Below are positions 26,626 to 35,800 of a stretch of DNA of 64,000 nt, piece after piece. Position numbers and translations under genes: made by a program. A model generated the notes under the pieces. It saw only the letters and a program-made list of their open reading frames with translations. It did no database searches and was not told the origin of the DNA. The DNA lies in the NCBI GenBank assembly GCA_910586575.1, contig CAJUJQ010000001.1:1-64000 (forward strand), given 5' to 3'. This DNA comes from an uncultured Clostridia bacterium (GTDB taxonomy: Bacteria; Bacillota; Clostridia; Oscillospirales; Butyricicoccaceae). The first letter of the stretch is position 1. The number at the start of each line of letters is the position of its first letter.

Positions 26626-29358
26626 TTAATAGCCGCCGCTGCTGCCGCCCATCAGCCCGGCCAGCGCCGAACTCTGGCTGTTCATCTGGAGCATCATCTG
26701 CTCCAATGCGGTGAACTGCCGGGTATAGTAGTCAATCCGGTCGGAAATCGTTGCCTGTACCTTTTCAATCTGCTCCGTGAAACGGTCATACTGATCCTGG
26801 AACGCATTGTTGTTGATAGACAGCGGCGCGTACTGGGAACCCGCCTTGGAAATCAGGATGCCGGGGTTCGCGCTTGAGGTGTTCGCGTACTGATCGACAA
26901 CCTTCTTCACACGCGCCATCAGGCCATCGGTCGCTGCGCCGTTCTCCCTGGTCTGCGCAAATGTGTCGCGCACACGGTTCGGGTCGCTGGCAATCGCGCT
27001 GCGAAGCTTTTCGGTATCAATTTCCAGTGTTGTCAGGCCGCCTGAATAGTTGGTCTTAATGCCGATATCCTTCATCATCTGGGCAAATTCGGCATTATCC
27101 GAATAAGAGACATCCGGATCCATGCTGATGCCGGTAATCGCGTTGCGCAAAGCGCTGTGCAGGCTCGAAAGGTCGGTGTCGCCGAACAGGATGCCCTGTT
27201 TTGCCTTATCCTCGTATGCCTTGATTGCATCCTCGCTCATGCCTTCCTTGTCCTCGTCGGTCAGCGGCATGTAGCGGGTATGGTTGGTGCTCGATTTCTC
27301 AAGCGGCTGGGTTGCGTACTGCTGGCGGATTTCGGTGACCATCGCGTTATAGTCATCGACAAAGGTCTGGATAGCCTCGACAATCTTGTCGGCATCCGCT
27401 TCACTCTCGAAGGTAATCGGCTCAACGTCGCCGGGCTTGACTGTCTGCGTCAGGGGTTTGCCGTCCTCGCCCGTGGCCTGTACCAGCAGCGGGGATCCAT
27501 CTTCCTTGTAAAGCAGATTGTTATCCTTATCCTTTGCCTGCACCATGACGGGCACTTCCTTCTCGATGCCGAAAGTATCCTTCAGCGTTACCGTCATGCC
27601 GTCAAAATCAATCACGTTGGAATCACGGGTCATATCAATGGTTTCACCGTTGACCGTGACATTCAGGATTGCATCCTGTCCCTTCTGGTACTGGCTCTCT
27701 TCAAGCTCAAGCTTGCCGTCGTCGTCCACCTTGCCGAACAGCTTTGCCAACTCACCGGACATTTCAATCTTGCTGTTCGAGCCGGTGTCTTTGGCGGCAA
27801 TCGAGAACTGGTTGGAAAGCTTGGAATAGGAAGCGGTCACGCCAAGTTCCTTATCGCTGCCAATCCGGTTCAGCAGGCTATCAATCGTGGTGCTGTCATC
27901 AAATTTCAAGGTTTTGCCATTGATGGTCAGCTCTTTTTCCTTGATAACCCGGGTACCGTCCTTATCAAGCAGGTAGCCTTCATCGTCAACCGTGTACTTT
28001 TTGCCTTCCCCGATTTCAGACGCGTCAACATCGCCCTTTTTCATATAATCGAACTTGAAAATATCACCCAATTTAGTATTGGTATTCAAGTAACTGCTCA
28101 GGCCGTTGTCGCCCAAGCCGAGCACTGTGCTCGCGTCCGTCGTGACAGACAGGGTATCGCCCTTCTTCGTCTCAAAGCTCAAACGGTTGACCGCCTTGCC
28201 GTCCACGGTTTCATCCTTCAAATTCACCTTGATTTTGTTCTCGCCAAACGCGTCGTTCAGCTCGTTTTGCAGCTTCTTTGTGAACTTCTCGTTCATCAGT
28301 TCCTTGCGCTTTTTCGCTACGATTTCATCTCGATCCGCAGCGTCTTTTCCATCAAGCTCCCCGCCAGGCTTCTGTGCTTCCTCCGCCCATTCGTCATATG
28401 CATCATCGACGTCCTTTTTCAAGCCCTCAAGCGAAATCGTCTTGCTAACGCCGTTGAACGTGACATTCATCGTTTTTCCGTCCAGATAAGCCGCCGCATC
28501 CTGCTTCTCATAGACCTTACCCACGCGGAAGGAATTCGTATCCTTGCCGACCTTGGAAATGCCCAGCTTCTGCTGGATGCCCTTATCGGCGCTGCTGATA
28601 TAGACGCTGTTCCCGGCGTTGGACTTATCCGAGAAGCTAATTTCGCCGTCGCTGCCGACATTGACCTGGATACGGTCGCTGGCCTTGACATACTCGCCCG
28701 AGCCGGTGCGTACCAGCGCGTCGCTGAGCTTGTCGCGGATGCCTTCCGCCATTTCCTCGGCGGACTTATAAACATCCTTTTCGGTAAAGCCCAGGTAAAC
28801 GCTGCTGCTGCCATATGTAATGGTCATGCCGCCCGACAGCGAACCGACATCCACCTTTTCCGAAAGGTCAAAGGTTCCGACGCCGCTTGTCGTCAGTGCT
28901 GTACCGTCGAGCGTACCCGCAAATTTGCTCAGAAGCTCAGAATCCGACACATTAGCGGTATACTTCGCCGATGTTGCAAGCTGCTTGATGTTGTTGATCG
29001 CAACTTTGCTGTTGGTACGCCCGGTAGCGCTGACGGCCGACGCATTCGCGCCCAGCACGGAATTTTTCACCGCGTTGTTGAAAAAGCTCATACTGGACAG
29101 GTTGGTGCCCGAGGTATAGGAGGTATACTTCCGATTCAGGTTTACCATCTTATCCACAATGCTGCGCATCGCGTCCTGCTTCCACTGCACCCTGGTTTGC
29201 TGCTGTTGGAGGCCCTGGATCTTCTTTTGATAACCGGAAACCGCGTTTTCAATCAGAGTTTCGGTATCCAAGCCGCTCGCAAGGCCGCTGATTACGTTTC
29301 GATTGCCGTAAATACTGCTTGCGCTGCTGGAGCCACTCAGGCTGCTGATCGATGCCAT
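26626..29358 (-). CDS. fliD: Flagellar filament cap protein FliD, very long
   Basis: About 910 residues, roughly twice the usual 450-500. The N-terminal cap signature is VISGLASGLDTETLIENAVSGYQKKIQ, and the C-terminus has the coiled-coil EKVQATISDRIDYYTRQFTALEQMM. The extra length is a large Asp/Lys/Gly-rich central insertion between about residues 250 and 650, including DDAYDEWAEEAQKPGGELDG, DKDGTRVIKEKELT and KDKDNNLLYKEDGSP stretches. FliD folds flagellin at the filament tip and may contact host surfaces. ATG 29358 follows AAAGGAG; an upstream in-frame ATG lacks a ribosome site. Transcribed from the sigma-28-like promoter at 29479-29507. Confidence 0.92.
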   Translation of the reverse strand: MASISSLSGSSSASSIYGNRNVISGLASGLDTETLIENAVSGYQKKIQGLQQQQTRVQWKQDAMRSIVDKMVNLNRKYTSYTSGTNLSSMSFFNNAVKNSVLGANASAVSATGRTNSKVAINNIKQLATSAKYTANVSDSELLSKFAGTLDGTALTTSGVGTFDLSEKVDVGSLSGGMTITYGSSSVYLGFTEKDVYKSAEEMAEGIRDKLSDALVRTGSGEYVKASDRIQVNVGSDGEISFSDKSNAGNSVYISSADKGIQQKLGISKVGKDTNSFRVGKVYEKQDAAAYLDGKTMNVTFNGVSKTISLEGLKKDVDDAYDEWAEEAQKPGGELDGKDAADRDEIVAKKRKELMNEKFTKKLQNELNDAFGENKIKVNLKDETVDGKAVNRLSFETKKGDTLSVTTDASTVLGLGDNGLSSYLNTNTKLGDIFKFDYMKKGDVDASEIGEGKKYTVDDEGYLLDKDGTRVIKEKELTINGKTLKFDDSTTIDSLLNRIGSDKELGVTASYSKLSNQFSIAAKDTGSNSKIEMSGELAKLFGKVDDDGKLELEESQYQKGQDAILNVTVNGETIDMTRDSNVIDFDGMTVTLKDTFGIEKEVPVMVQAKDKDNNLLYKEDGSPLLVQATGEDGKPLTQTVKPGDVEPITFESEADADKIVEAIQTFVDDYNAMVTEIRQQYATQPLEKSSTNHTRYMPLTDEDKEGMSEDAIKAYEDKAKQGILFGDTDLSSLHSALRNAITGISMDPDVSYSDNAEFAQMMKDIGIKTNYSGGLTTLEIDTEKLRSAIASDPNRVRDTFAQTRENGAATDGLMARVKKVVDQYANTSSANPGILISKAGSQYAPLSINNNAFQDQYDRFTEQIEKVQATISDRIDYYTRQFTALEQMMLQMNSQSSALAGLMGGSSGGY

Positions 29359-29412
29359 ATAAAACCACTCCTTTATTACACGCATTTTTTTCTATGAAAT
29401 TTTTGATTGTAC

Positions 29413-29441
29413 GCTAACTTTTCCTGTAAAGTTATCGAATA
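29413..29441 (+). promoter_or_regulatory. Sigma-28-like promoter of comFB
   Basis: GCTAAC (29413-29418), a 15-bp spacer beginning TTTTCC, and ATCGAATA (29434-29441). This matches, in motif and spacing, the elements upstream of fliD and cheA. Start of comFB is about 150 bp downstream. Confidence 0.55.
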
Positions 29442-29478
29442 ATATAGTAGGAATCCGCAAAAGGTCCCTATATTTTTT

Positions 29479-29507
29479 ATATCGACATTTTTACGGAAAA
29501 AGTAAAC
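29479..29507 (-). promoter_or_regulatory. Sigma-28-like promoter of fliD
   Basis: Minus strand GTTTAC (29502-29507), a 15-bp spacer TTTTTCCGTAAAAAT, and GTCGATAT (29479-29486), which is close to the sigma-28 -10 consensus GCCGATAA. The start codon is about 120 bp downstream. Confidence 0.65.
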
Positions 29508-29590
29508 GCCCCATTAAAATTTTTTCAGGTATGGAAGCCCGCGCCGCAGGCCGAAGCTTCCGAAAGGTTCAGGAAAGAGGTGCTCTGAAA

Positions 29591-29974
29591 ATGACAAATG
29601 AAAATGTACTGTCCGAACAGATCAAGGGCTCATTGGAGCAGGCGCTCCAGGCTGCGGCGGACGAAGCCGACGTTTCCTATCTCAACGTCATGCAGGCGCT
29701 GGTAGAGGACAAAGCCGATAAATATATCAAGACCGCCGGCGTGTGCCCCTGCCCGCGCTGCCGGATTGACGTAATTGCGCTGACGCTGAGCAAGCTGCCC
29801 TCGAAATACGTCGTGTTACAGCGCTCGGACACCGTGCCAATGCTTTCGGTTTACGAGAACCGCTACAGCGCCAACGTGCTTTCCCAGCTGATGGCCGCCT
29901 GTGAAATCGTCAAAAAGCATCCGCGCCACGGTACCGAGGATGAACCTTCCCGCGGTATCGCCTTTGTGCGCTGA
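29591..29974 (+). CDS. ComFB family protein
   Basis: A 127-residue ComFB (late competence) family protein. Its four-Cys signature GVCPCPRCRIDVIALTLSKLPSKYVV lies at about residues 54-79, flanked by helical segments. Named from B. subtilis comFB, whose role in competence is unclear; ComFB-domain proteins in cyanobacteria have been reported as c-di-GMP receptors. Divergent from fliD and preceded by a matching sigma-28-like promoter, it appears to belong to the late flagellar regulon. ATG 29591 follows AGAGGTG; a longer in-frame start at 29531 precedes the ribosome site and is less likely. No competence genes are nearby. Confidence 0.85.
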   Translation: MTNENVLSEQIKGSLEQALQAAADEADVSYLNVMQALVEDKADKYIKTAGVCPCPRCRIDVIALTLSKLPSKYVVLQRSDTVPMLSVYENRYSANVLSQLMAACEIVKKHPRHGTEDEPSRGIAFVR

Positions 29975-29985
29975 CTCCTTTTGTG

Positions 29986-30013
29986 CCGCCCCCGTCAGGG
30001 GGCGGTTTTTTTT
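29986..30013 (+). terminator. Intrinsic terminator of comFB
   Basis: CCGCCCCC (29986-29993), loop GTCA, GGGGGCGG (29998-30005), followed by T8, 12 bp after the stop codon. Confidence 0.9.
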
Positions 30014-30062
30014 CGCCTTCTCTTCCCGTCACGGAAAATGAGCTTTGCCGCAGAAGCCTTGT

Positions 30063-30276
30063 TATACTCGTGTGCGTTAAAGTTTGCCGTTCGGTTCGCC
30101 TGCGCGGCAGGCGGTCCTGCGCGGACAGCGCCAGAGGGACTCATCCCTCTGGACTCCCTTTCTCCGCTGCGGCGGGAATTGGAGCGGCAATCATCGTTGC
30201 TGCACCTTGCCCTGCCCGCCAAACGGATGGCGGGCAGGGTGGGTGAATACGGCAAATCTTTTCATTCGCGAGTATA
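30063..30276 (+). repeat. MITE-like element, copy 2 (full length)
   Basis: A 214-bp element with imperfect 27-bp terminal inverted repeats starting TATACTCG and ending CGAGTATA. It contains two perfect hairpins (CCAGAGGG/CCCTCTGG and CCCTGCCCGCC/GGCGGGCAGGG) and no credible reading frame. It lies between the comFB terminator and the csrA stop, in a convergent region. Compared with copy 3 it has 17 extra bp in which CCTGCGCGG is duplicated. The outer TA on both ends is compatible with a TA target duplication, as in IS630/Tc1-type elements. Confidence 0.85.
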
Positions 30277-30326
30277 GGATGGGCCGCTTGCCCCTCCCGC
30301 ACAAAACGGCAGCAACAAAAAACCGT

Positions 30327-30560
30327 TCAGCCGTCCTTCTTCGGGAACAGCACCTTGAGCAGCGCTTCAGGCGCGGCCTGCTCCCGCGCCGCGTCGCGGT
30401 TGACATCCATCGCGCTTACCAGCTCCTCGCGCAGTACGGGGATTTCACGCGGGGCCTCAATGGCCAAGCGCGCTCCGCCCTCATCGACCCCAATCACCGT
30501 AATCCGGATATTGTCGCCAATGTGCAGCGCTTCGCCCGCCTTCCTGCGCAGGATCAGCAT
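30327..30560 (-). CDS. csrA: Carbon storage regulator CsrA
   Basis: A 77-residue RNA-binding global regulator. MLILRRKAGEALHIGDNIRITVIG and the GARLAIEAPREIPVLREEL segment are the conserved core that binds GGA-containing loops near ribosome sites. In B. subtilis CsrA represses flagellin (hag) translation and is antagonised by FliW; the same fliW-csrA pair is seen here, with the csrA start overlapping the fliW end by 7 nt. The C-terminal extension beyond about residue 60 is Ala/Lys-rich. It is the last gene of the late flagellar operon. Confidence 0.95.
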   Translation of the reverse strand: MLILRRKAGEALHIGDNIRITVIGVDEGGARLAIEAPREIPVLREELVSAMDVNRDAAREQAAPEALLKVLFPKKDG

Positions 30561-31003
30561 GGCGCACCTCCAAATTCCGACAGCTTGTGGCGCATCCCAT
30601 ATTCCCCGCCTTCCAGGATGACCTGTTCCGCCCGCCGCGTTTCATCGTTGATGACAACCGGACACTTCAGGTTCAGGGTGCTGTCCGATACCGGCTCACG
30701 CACCACGCACATCACATAATAGCACAGCTCCCGGCTGTCCGATACGCCCAGCCGTTCCAGCTCGTTCGGCTGGAGCATGGGCGCGTAAGCGGGGGTCACT
30801 GAGAAGGGGTTCATCACCACGAACGCAAGCGCCTCGTTTTCCACACTTTGCAGGCAAAGCAGTGTGGACTCGCTGCCCTCGAAGGGCAGCAGCACGAACT
30901 TCTTTTCTTCCTCAAAGGCAAACAGCCCGGCGGGGAAGTCGAGGACCTCATCGTCCCCGACCTCTATCTCGCCAAAATACTTGGTTTTTAAGATCAAGTC
31001 CAC
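30554..31003 (-). CDS. fliW: Flagellar assembly factor FliW
   Basis: A 149-residue FliW: LILKTKYFGEIEVGDDEVLDFPAGLFAFEEEKKF at the N-terminus, then LCLQSVENEALAFVVMNPF and YAPMLQPNELERLG. It binds CsrA, and flagellin, in a partner-switching loop that ties flagellin translation to its export. Located 15 bp after the DUF6470 gene and overlapping csrA, the standard Firmicutes arrangement. Confidence 0.95.
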   Translation of the reverse strand: MDLILKTKYFGEIEVGDDEVLDFPAGLFAFEEEKKFVLLPFEGSESTLLCLQSVENEALAFVVMNPFSVTPAYAPMLQPNELERLGVSDSRELCYYVMCVVREPVSDSTLNLKCPVVINDETRRAEQVILEGGEYGMRHKLSEFGGAPC

Positions 31004-31018
31004 ACCTCCGGTATCTGG

Positions 31019-31627
31019 TTACGCCTGGATATCGACCGGCTTATAGTTCGGGTCGGCAGACGGCGGCACATAAATTGCCCCGCCAACGTACTTAATAATC
31101 ACATCGGGCATCTGCGCCACCGAAATCTCGATATCACCCGGCACAAACTCAAAGCTTGCGCCGTCAATCTTCCAATCGAAATTCAGCTTATCCATCTCAT
31201 AGCGGATCTGCATTTCCCCGCCTTCCCAGTCGAGTTCTACGCCGCCCTTCGGCAAAAAGTCAAGCCCTACGTTCACTTCCATCTCCTCCTGCATCGGCTC
31301 GGCGGCGAACTGGGTGACCAGCTCTTCGCCGACCTTGGCATTAAGCAGCAGCTGCCCATGGCGCGCATAGGTTGCCGTCGCCTCATATGCCGCCTGCCTG
31401 CCTGCCTGCGCAGCCTGCACAACGCTGCGAATCGGGGTCGGCGAAAGCGAATTGCGCGCCTCAAAGGTATCCATCTGCACCTTGATTGGCCTGCTCTTAA
31501 TGTTCAATCCCCCATCGTCACGGCTGATTTCCATTTCGGCCGTCCCCCGTTTGTACTCCAACCGGGCGTTTGTTGTTTTCATTTCGAGCTCAATCGGGAC
31601 GGTCTTGATTTCAATCAAGGGATACAT
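31019..31627 (-). CDS. DUF6470 family protein (YviE-like)
   Basis: About 202 residues. The N-terminal motif MYPLIEIKTVPIELEMKTTNARLEYKRG and the middle KSRPIKVQMDTFEARNSLSP are typical of the DUF6470/YviE family, found between flgL and fliW in Firmicutes; function is unknown. ATG 31627 is chosen because AAAGGAG sits 8 nt upstream; a GTG at 31636 lies inside that ribosome site. Beta-rich sequence; no signal peptide or membrane segment. Context suggests a role in late flagellar assembly or flagellin homeostasis. Confidence 0.85.
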   Translation of the reverse strand: MYPLIEIKTVPIELEMKTTNARLEYKRGTAEMEISRDDGGLNIKSRPIKVQMDTFEARNSLSPTPIRSVVQAAQAGRQAAYEATATYARHGQLLLNAKVGEELVTQFAAEPMQEEMEVNVGLDFLPKGGVELDWEGGEMQIRYEMDKLNFDWKIDGASFEFVPGDIEISVAQMPDVIIKYVGGAIYVPPSADPNYKPVDIQA

Positions 31628-31686
31628 GGTCTTCACTCCTTTATAAAATATCCCACCAGAATTTATTTATGTGATGTCTTTTTTTG

Positions 31687-32862
31687 TCAGTTCATATAAT
31701 CAATCAACGACTGTGACAGGATCGAGTTGCCAATCTTCAGCCCTGCGTTATAGCAGTACTGCGCCCATGAAAGCGCGGTAATCGCCTGCACCGGGTCGAT
31801 GTCCTCGACCTCGTTAATGCGCTTTTCCAGCTCGTCGCGCTCGGTCGTCAGGCGCTTTTCGTTGGCGGTCAGGAATTTCGACTTGGTTGTAAGCTCGGTG
31901 AATTCCACGTGCATCTTGTCAACCGCAGTTTCCAGCTTCCGGGTCAGGTTGAACATCCGGTCATACTCCGGGGTGCCCTCGGGGAAGCTGCCGTCCTTAT
32001 CGCTGGTGCTGATGAGCATGTTGCCGCCTTCCAGCATCAGGGACACCACGTTCTTGGGGTCGCCGTTCTCGTCATAACCGAAATCCAGGAATTCCAGCCC
32101 GTTCAGCGCCGAATTGTATACGGTGGACGAGTTCGGCGTGCCGTCCGGGTTCTCCTCCATGCCAAGGCCGATGTCCACATAGGTGGTCTCCTTCAGCATC
32201 TCCTGAAGCTTCTGATACGCCGGGTTATCGACCATAATCGGTTCCCCGTTTGCGTCCAGCACCTCGCGGCCCTGCTCGTCGAGCTGGACAATCTTCGCGG
32301 GCTGGTTCACCGGGATGCCGCGGTAGCACAGCTGGTCCTGTTCGACAGGGTTGCCCTCGCCGTCCACCGCGACTCTGCCGTCCGCACCCATCACCTGGCA
32401 CTTTTTAATCTCAAAGGGGGCGTTCTTCCCATCCGCCCCGGCAAAGAGGTAGCGCCCGGCGTACTTCGCGTTCATAGACTCCACAACCGACGAAGCGCAT
32501 TCCAGCGTGGACTGCCCCAGCGCCTTACGGCCGGAAGCGTCCGGGTCATTCAGCGCGCGGATCCAGGTGTCCTTCGTCGTATACTCAACCACGTCGTTCT
32601 GTACCAGGTCATAGGTCGAATACGCCTGCGAAAAGGTGCTCGCAACCTCGTTGTTATTGCGGATGTGGGAGCTGGTCTGCCAGAAATCGCGCCGCAGCTT
32701 GAACGCCAGCGTCGCGGAGGAAGGATCCTCCGCGTAGCTGAGGAAATTGCGCTGGGTCTGTACCTTTTCGCTCGCAATCCCAAGCGTTTTATAGGAATTC
32801 TGCAGGTTTTTGCGATAGCCGTGGAGCATACCGTTTGTCGTCAAACGATACATTGTCGTCAT
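31687..32862 (-). CDS. flgL: Flagellar hook-filament junction protein FlgL
   Basis: A 391-residue HAP3. The N-terminal flagellin-like helix is YRLTTNGMLHGYRKNLQNSYKTLGIASEKVQT and the C-terminal helix contains VQAITALSWAQYCYNAGLKIGNSILSQSLIDYMN; the central part is a variable, Asp/Gly-rich domain with WIRALNDPDASGRKALGQS. It sits between FlgK and flagellin. It is 18 bp downstream of flgK with AAGGAGG before the start. Length is within the family range. Confidence 0.92.
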   Translation of the reverse strand: MTTMYRLTTNGMLHGYRKNLQNSYKTLGIASEKVQTQRNFLSYAEDPSSATLAFKLRRDFWQTSSHIRNNNEVASTFSQAYSTYDLVQNDVVEYTTKDTWIRALNDPDASGRKALGQSTLECASSVVESMNAKYAGRYLFAGADGKNAPFEIKKCQVMGADGRVAVDGEGNPVEQDQLCYRGIPVNQPAKIVQLDEQGREVLDANGEPIMVDNPAYQKLQEMLKETTYVDIGLGMEENPDGTPNSSTVYNSALNGLEFLDFGYDENGDPKNVVSLMLEGGNMLISTSDKDGSFPEGTPEYDRMFNLTRKLETAVDKMHVEFTELTTKSKFLTANEKRLTTERDELEKRINEVEDIDPVQAITALSWAQYCYNAGLKIGNSILSQSLIDYMN

Positions 32863-32880
32863 GTCTCAATTTCCTCCTTA

Positions 32881-35800
32881 TCAGATAGCCGTGCCGTTGA
32901 TGAGCTTGTCGATCATCTCATCAAGCGTGGTCAGGTAGCGGCACGCGGCCGAGTAAGATTTGTTGTACTGCATCATGGAGATGGCCTCATCGTTCAGGTC
33001 CACGCCGGAAACGCTGTCGCGGTCCACCTCAATCTCGACCAGCGACGCGGTGTCGTTGGCAAGGCGCTGCTGTGTCTCGCTGGTATCCTGGCCAAGCGTT
33101 GAATCGACTTTGGTCAGCATATCGGCAAAGGTGCCCTTGAAATAATCCACATCCGAGTTGCCGTCCACGTTGCCCGGTTTGAATGCATCGTCCATATCGC
33201 TGAGCTTATAGGTGAAATTGTTGTCCTTGACAATCGAGACCATATGGCGGATATTGCTGTTCGCGGTGCTCTGGTCCAGTTCGCTGTCCTCGCGGCTCTG
33301 CATCACGTGCACCGAGTTGTTGCTCCAGCTGTGCGAAATCGAGATGTTCTTCGCGGTGATATTTGTCGGGTCGTCGTTGTCGCCGCTGTTGCTGAACAGC
33401 ACGCCGCCCTTGTACTGCTCGCGCACCGTGCGGATGTCGCCGGTAATAACGCGCTTGTCACCAATTACGAAGCGCTGGTCGCCTTCCACAGCGCGGCGGT
33501 AAACCTTTACATAAGGATCAGCTGTCACTGTACGGCGGTCACCCGCTACAACGCGCATATCGCCTGTCACGACACGTTTCGCCAAGTCCTCTTCCGGCGT
33601 ATTGCCAACCTCGCCAATCCGGTCGCCGTTAGAATCCAGATAGTACTCCTTACCATCATCACCGGTTTCCGTCTTGTAAGTTTTATAGCCGCCGTCATCG
33701 GGGTTTGGCGTAAGCGCATTCCCGTCTTTATCCACAAACACCGTCGGGTCGTTGGGGTCGGTCTGATAGATATTGTAGGTACCGTCAGCGTCCGGCTTGA
33801 TGACCGTGCCGTTGGCATCGACATACTCATTGTCCGCGTTCCGCAAGAAATAAGTGCCGTCATCATTTTTCACAATAACATTGCCGTTCTTGTCAACCTC
33901 GCGCCCGTAAGCATCCGTCTTGTTGCCGGTATACGTGCCGTCCGCGTTCGGCTTGATCTCCCGCCCCTGGGTGTCGTAATACTTACCGTCCTCATCCTTC
34001 AGCGAATAGGTGCCGTCCTTATTATCCACAATGATATGACCATATTTATCCAGATAATCACCGGCATCGTTTTTGCTGAACACGGTATAACCGTCTACCG
34101 GATCCGGGGTAATCACTTTACCATCATTATCGATGTAGATGGGGTTGCCATTCGCATCTGTCGCAGTCGTGCCGTCCGGATTCTTTTGCGTCTGGAAGGT
34201 CTTGTATACGGTAAAGTCGCTTTCATTGACCGGCGTACCGTTCGGCTTAACCTCATTGCCATCGGCGTCTACGTAAGTGTAGCCCGTAATCACACGCGGG
34301 TCGCCCTGCGCACGGCGGTCAGCCACCACAACACGCGGGTCGCCCTTCTCGACACATTTCGCCAGGTTATCCGCCGTCAATTTCTCGCCAACCTTGCTAA
34401 TCGGGTTGCCGTCTTTGTCTACATAATATTGTGCGCCATTATCGTTTGGATTCGGAGCGGTCTTGTAGGTCATGTACGAATCACTGTCCGGATTCTTTTC
34501 CACAACCTTGCCGTCCTTATCCGTAAATTTCCCATCTGCATTCACCTGATATGTATATGTACCGCTGGGATCTGCCTGGATGGGATCTCCCGCCGTATCA
34601 ACATATGCGCCGTTCTTGTCTTGTATAAAGAACGTCCCGTCCTCGTTCTGCACAATCACGTTGCCGTTCTTATCAACATACTGACCGGCGGCATTTGTCA
34701 AATACGCCCTGTCTCCGGAGGTCATGTAATAGTTTTGCGGATTGACGATATAACTGCCGTCCGGGTTGCGTTTCAGGTCGCCGTTCGCGTCCTCAAGCGA
34801 GTTGGCGTCATTAAGTGTCTCGGCAAACTTGCGCGCCATCGCGTCCCAAATCTTCTGATAATACGGGATGCCGCGTTTGCTGGTGGCGCACTTGTCTCGG
34901 ATGATATCTTCGCTGGAAGCGAACTCGCCTTCTTCGGTCAGCATCTCGCGGGTTGCCTGAAGCGCGCCGAACAAATCGGTATCGGTCAGCTCCGTTTCGA
35001 TATTGTCCGGGTCGGGCACCGGGGTAATGCCGTTGGAGACCAGCCGGATCCCCTGCTGCGCCGGGAATTCATTGGTCGAAAGCGGGCCGGGGCGCTCGGT
35101 CGTAAAAATCAGCTGCGTCCCATCCGCGCTGAGGGTGGCATAATCCGGGTCGATATCCGGGTCGGCGTTGTAAATGTCGCGGAACGCTGCCAGCTGCTGC
35201 TCCCGCGTCATATTTTCGGCGTTCTTGATAAATACTGAATAGCCGTTAATGTTCAGGTTGCCCGCGGTTTCCAGCGGTTTCCCATCGAACTTCATTTCGG
35301 TACCGTCCAAGTACGCACGGTTCGGCGAATTTTTCGGATCGCTGTTATAGGCATCCATGAATTTCTTCAGCTGGTCAGCCAGCGGGTCGGCTGCTGTCGG
35401 ATCAACCTTGATTGCCGCCGTGTAGCCGCCAATCGTCAGGTCGCCATCCGCAGTCAGCGGAGTGACTGCCGTGGTATCCACCGCAGCCGGGGGTGTCGGG
35501 GTCGGTGTGGACTCCGACGCGGTAAAGATGACGCTGTTCTTTTCCAGGCTGATTGCCGCGCGGAACTTCGTGTTCGCCGGATCGGTATTGTACGCCTTGC
35601 AGAACTCGCGCAGCTGCATCTCGACGTTTTCAGCATCGGATTTGGCGGGGTCCGGGGCGCTGACCTGCGCGGTATAATCGCCAATCGTCAGCGTGCCGCC
35701 GCCCGCCTGGGGCTTCTCCATAACCGGGTCACTGGCAAACACCGCCGGTTTGCCGTCCACCAGCATCTTGGGCTTGCCCCTCACATCGCGCAGCGCGTCG

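Noticed and set aside
33244..35238. A 664-codon plus-strand frame opposite flgK
   Set aside because: Antisense to the Asp/Gly repeat region, where repeat structure on the minus strand automatically keeps the opposite frame open.
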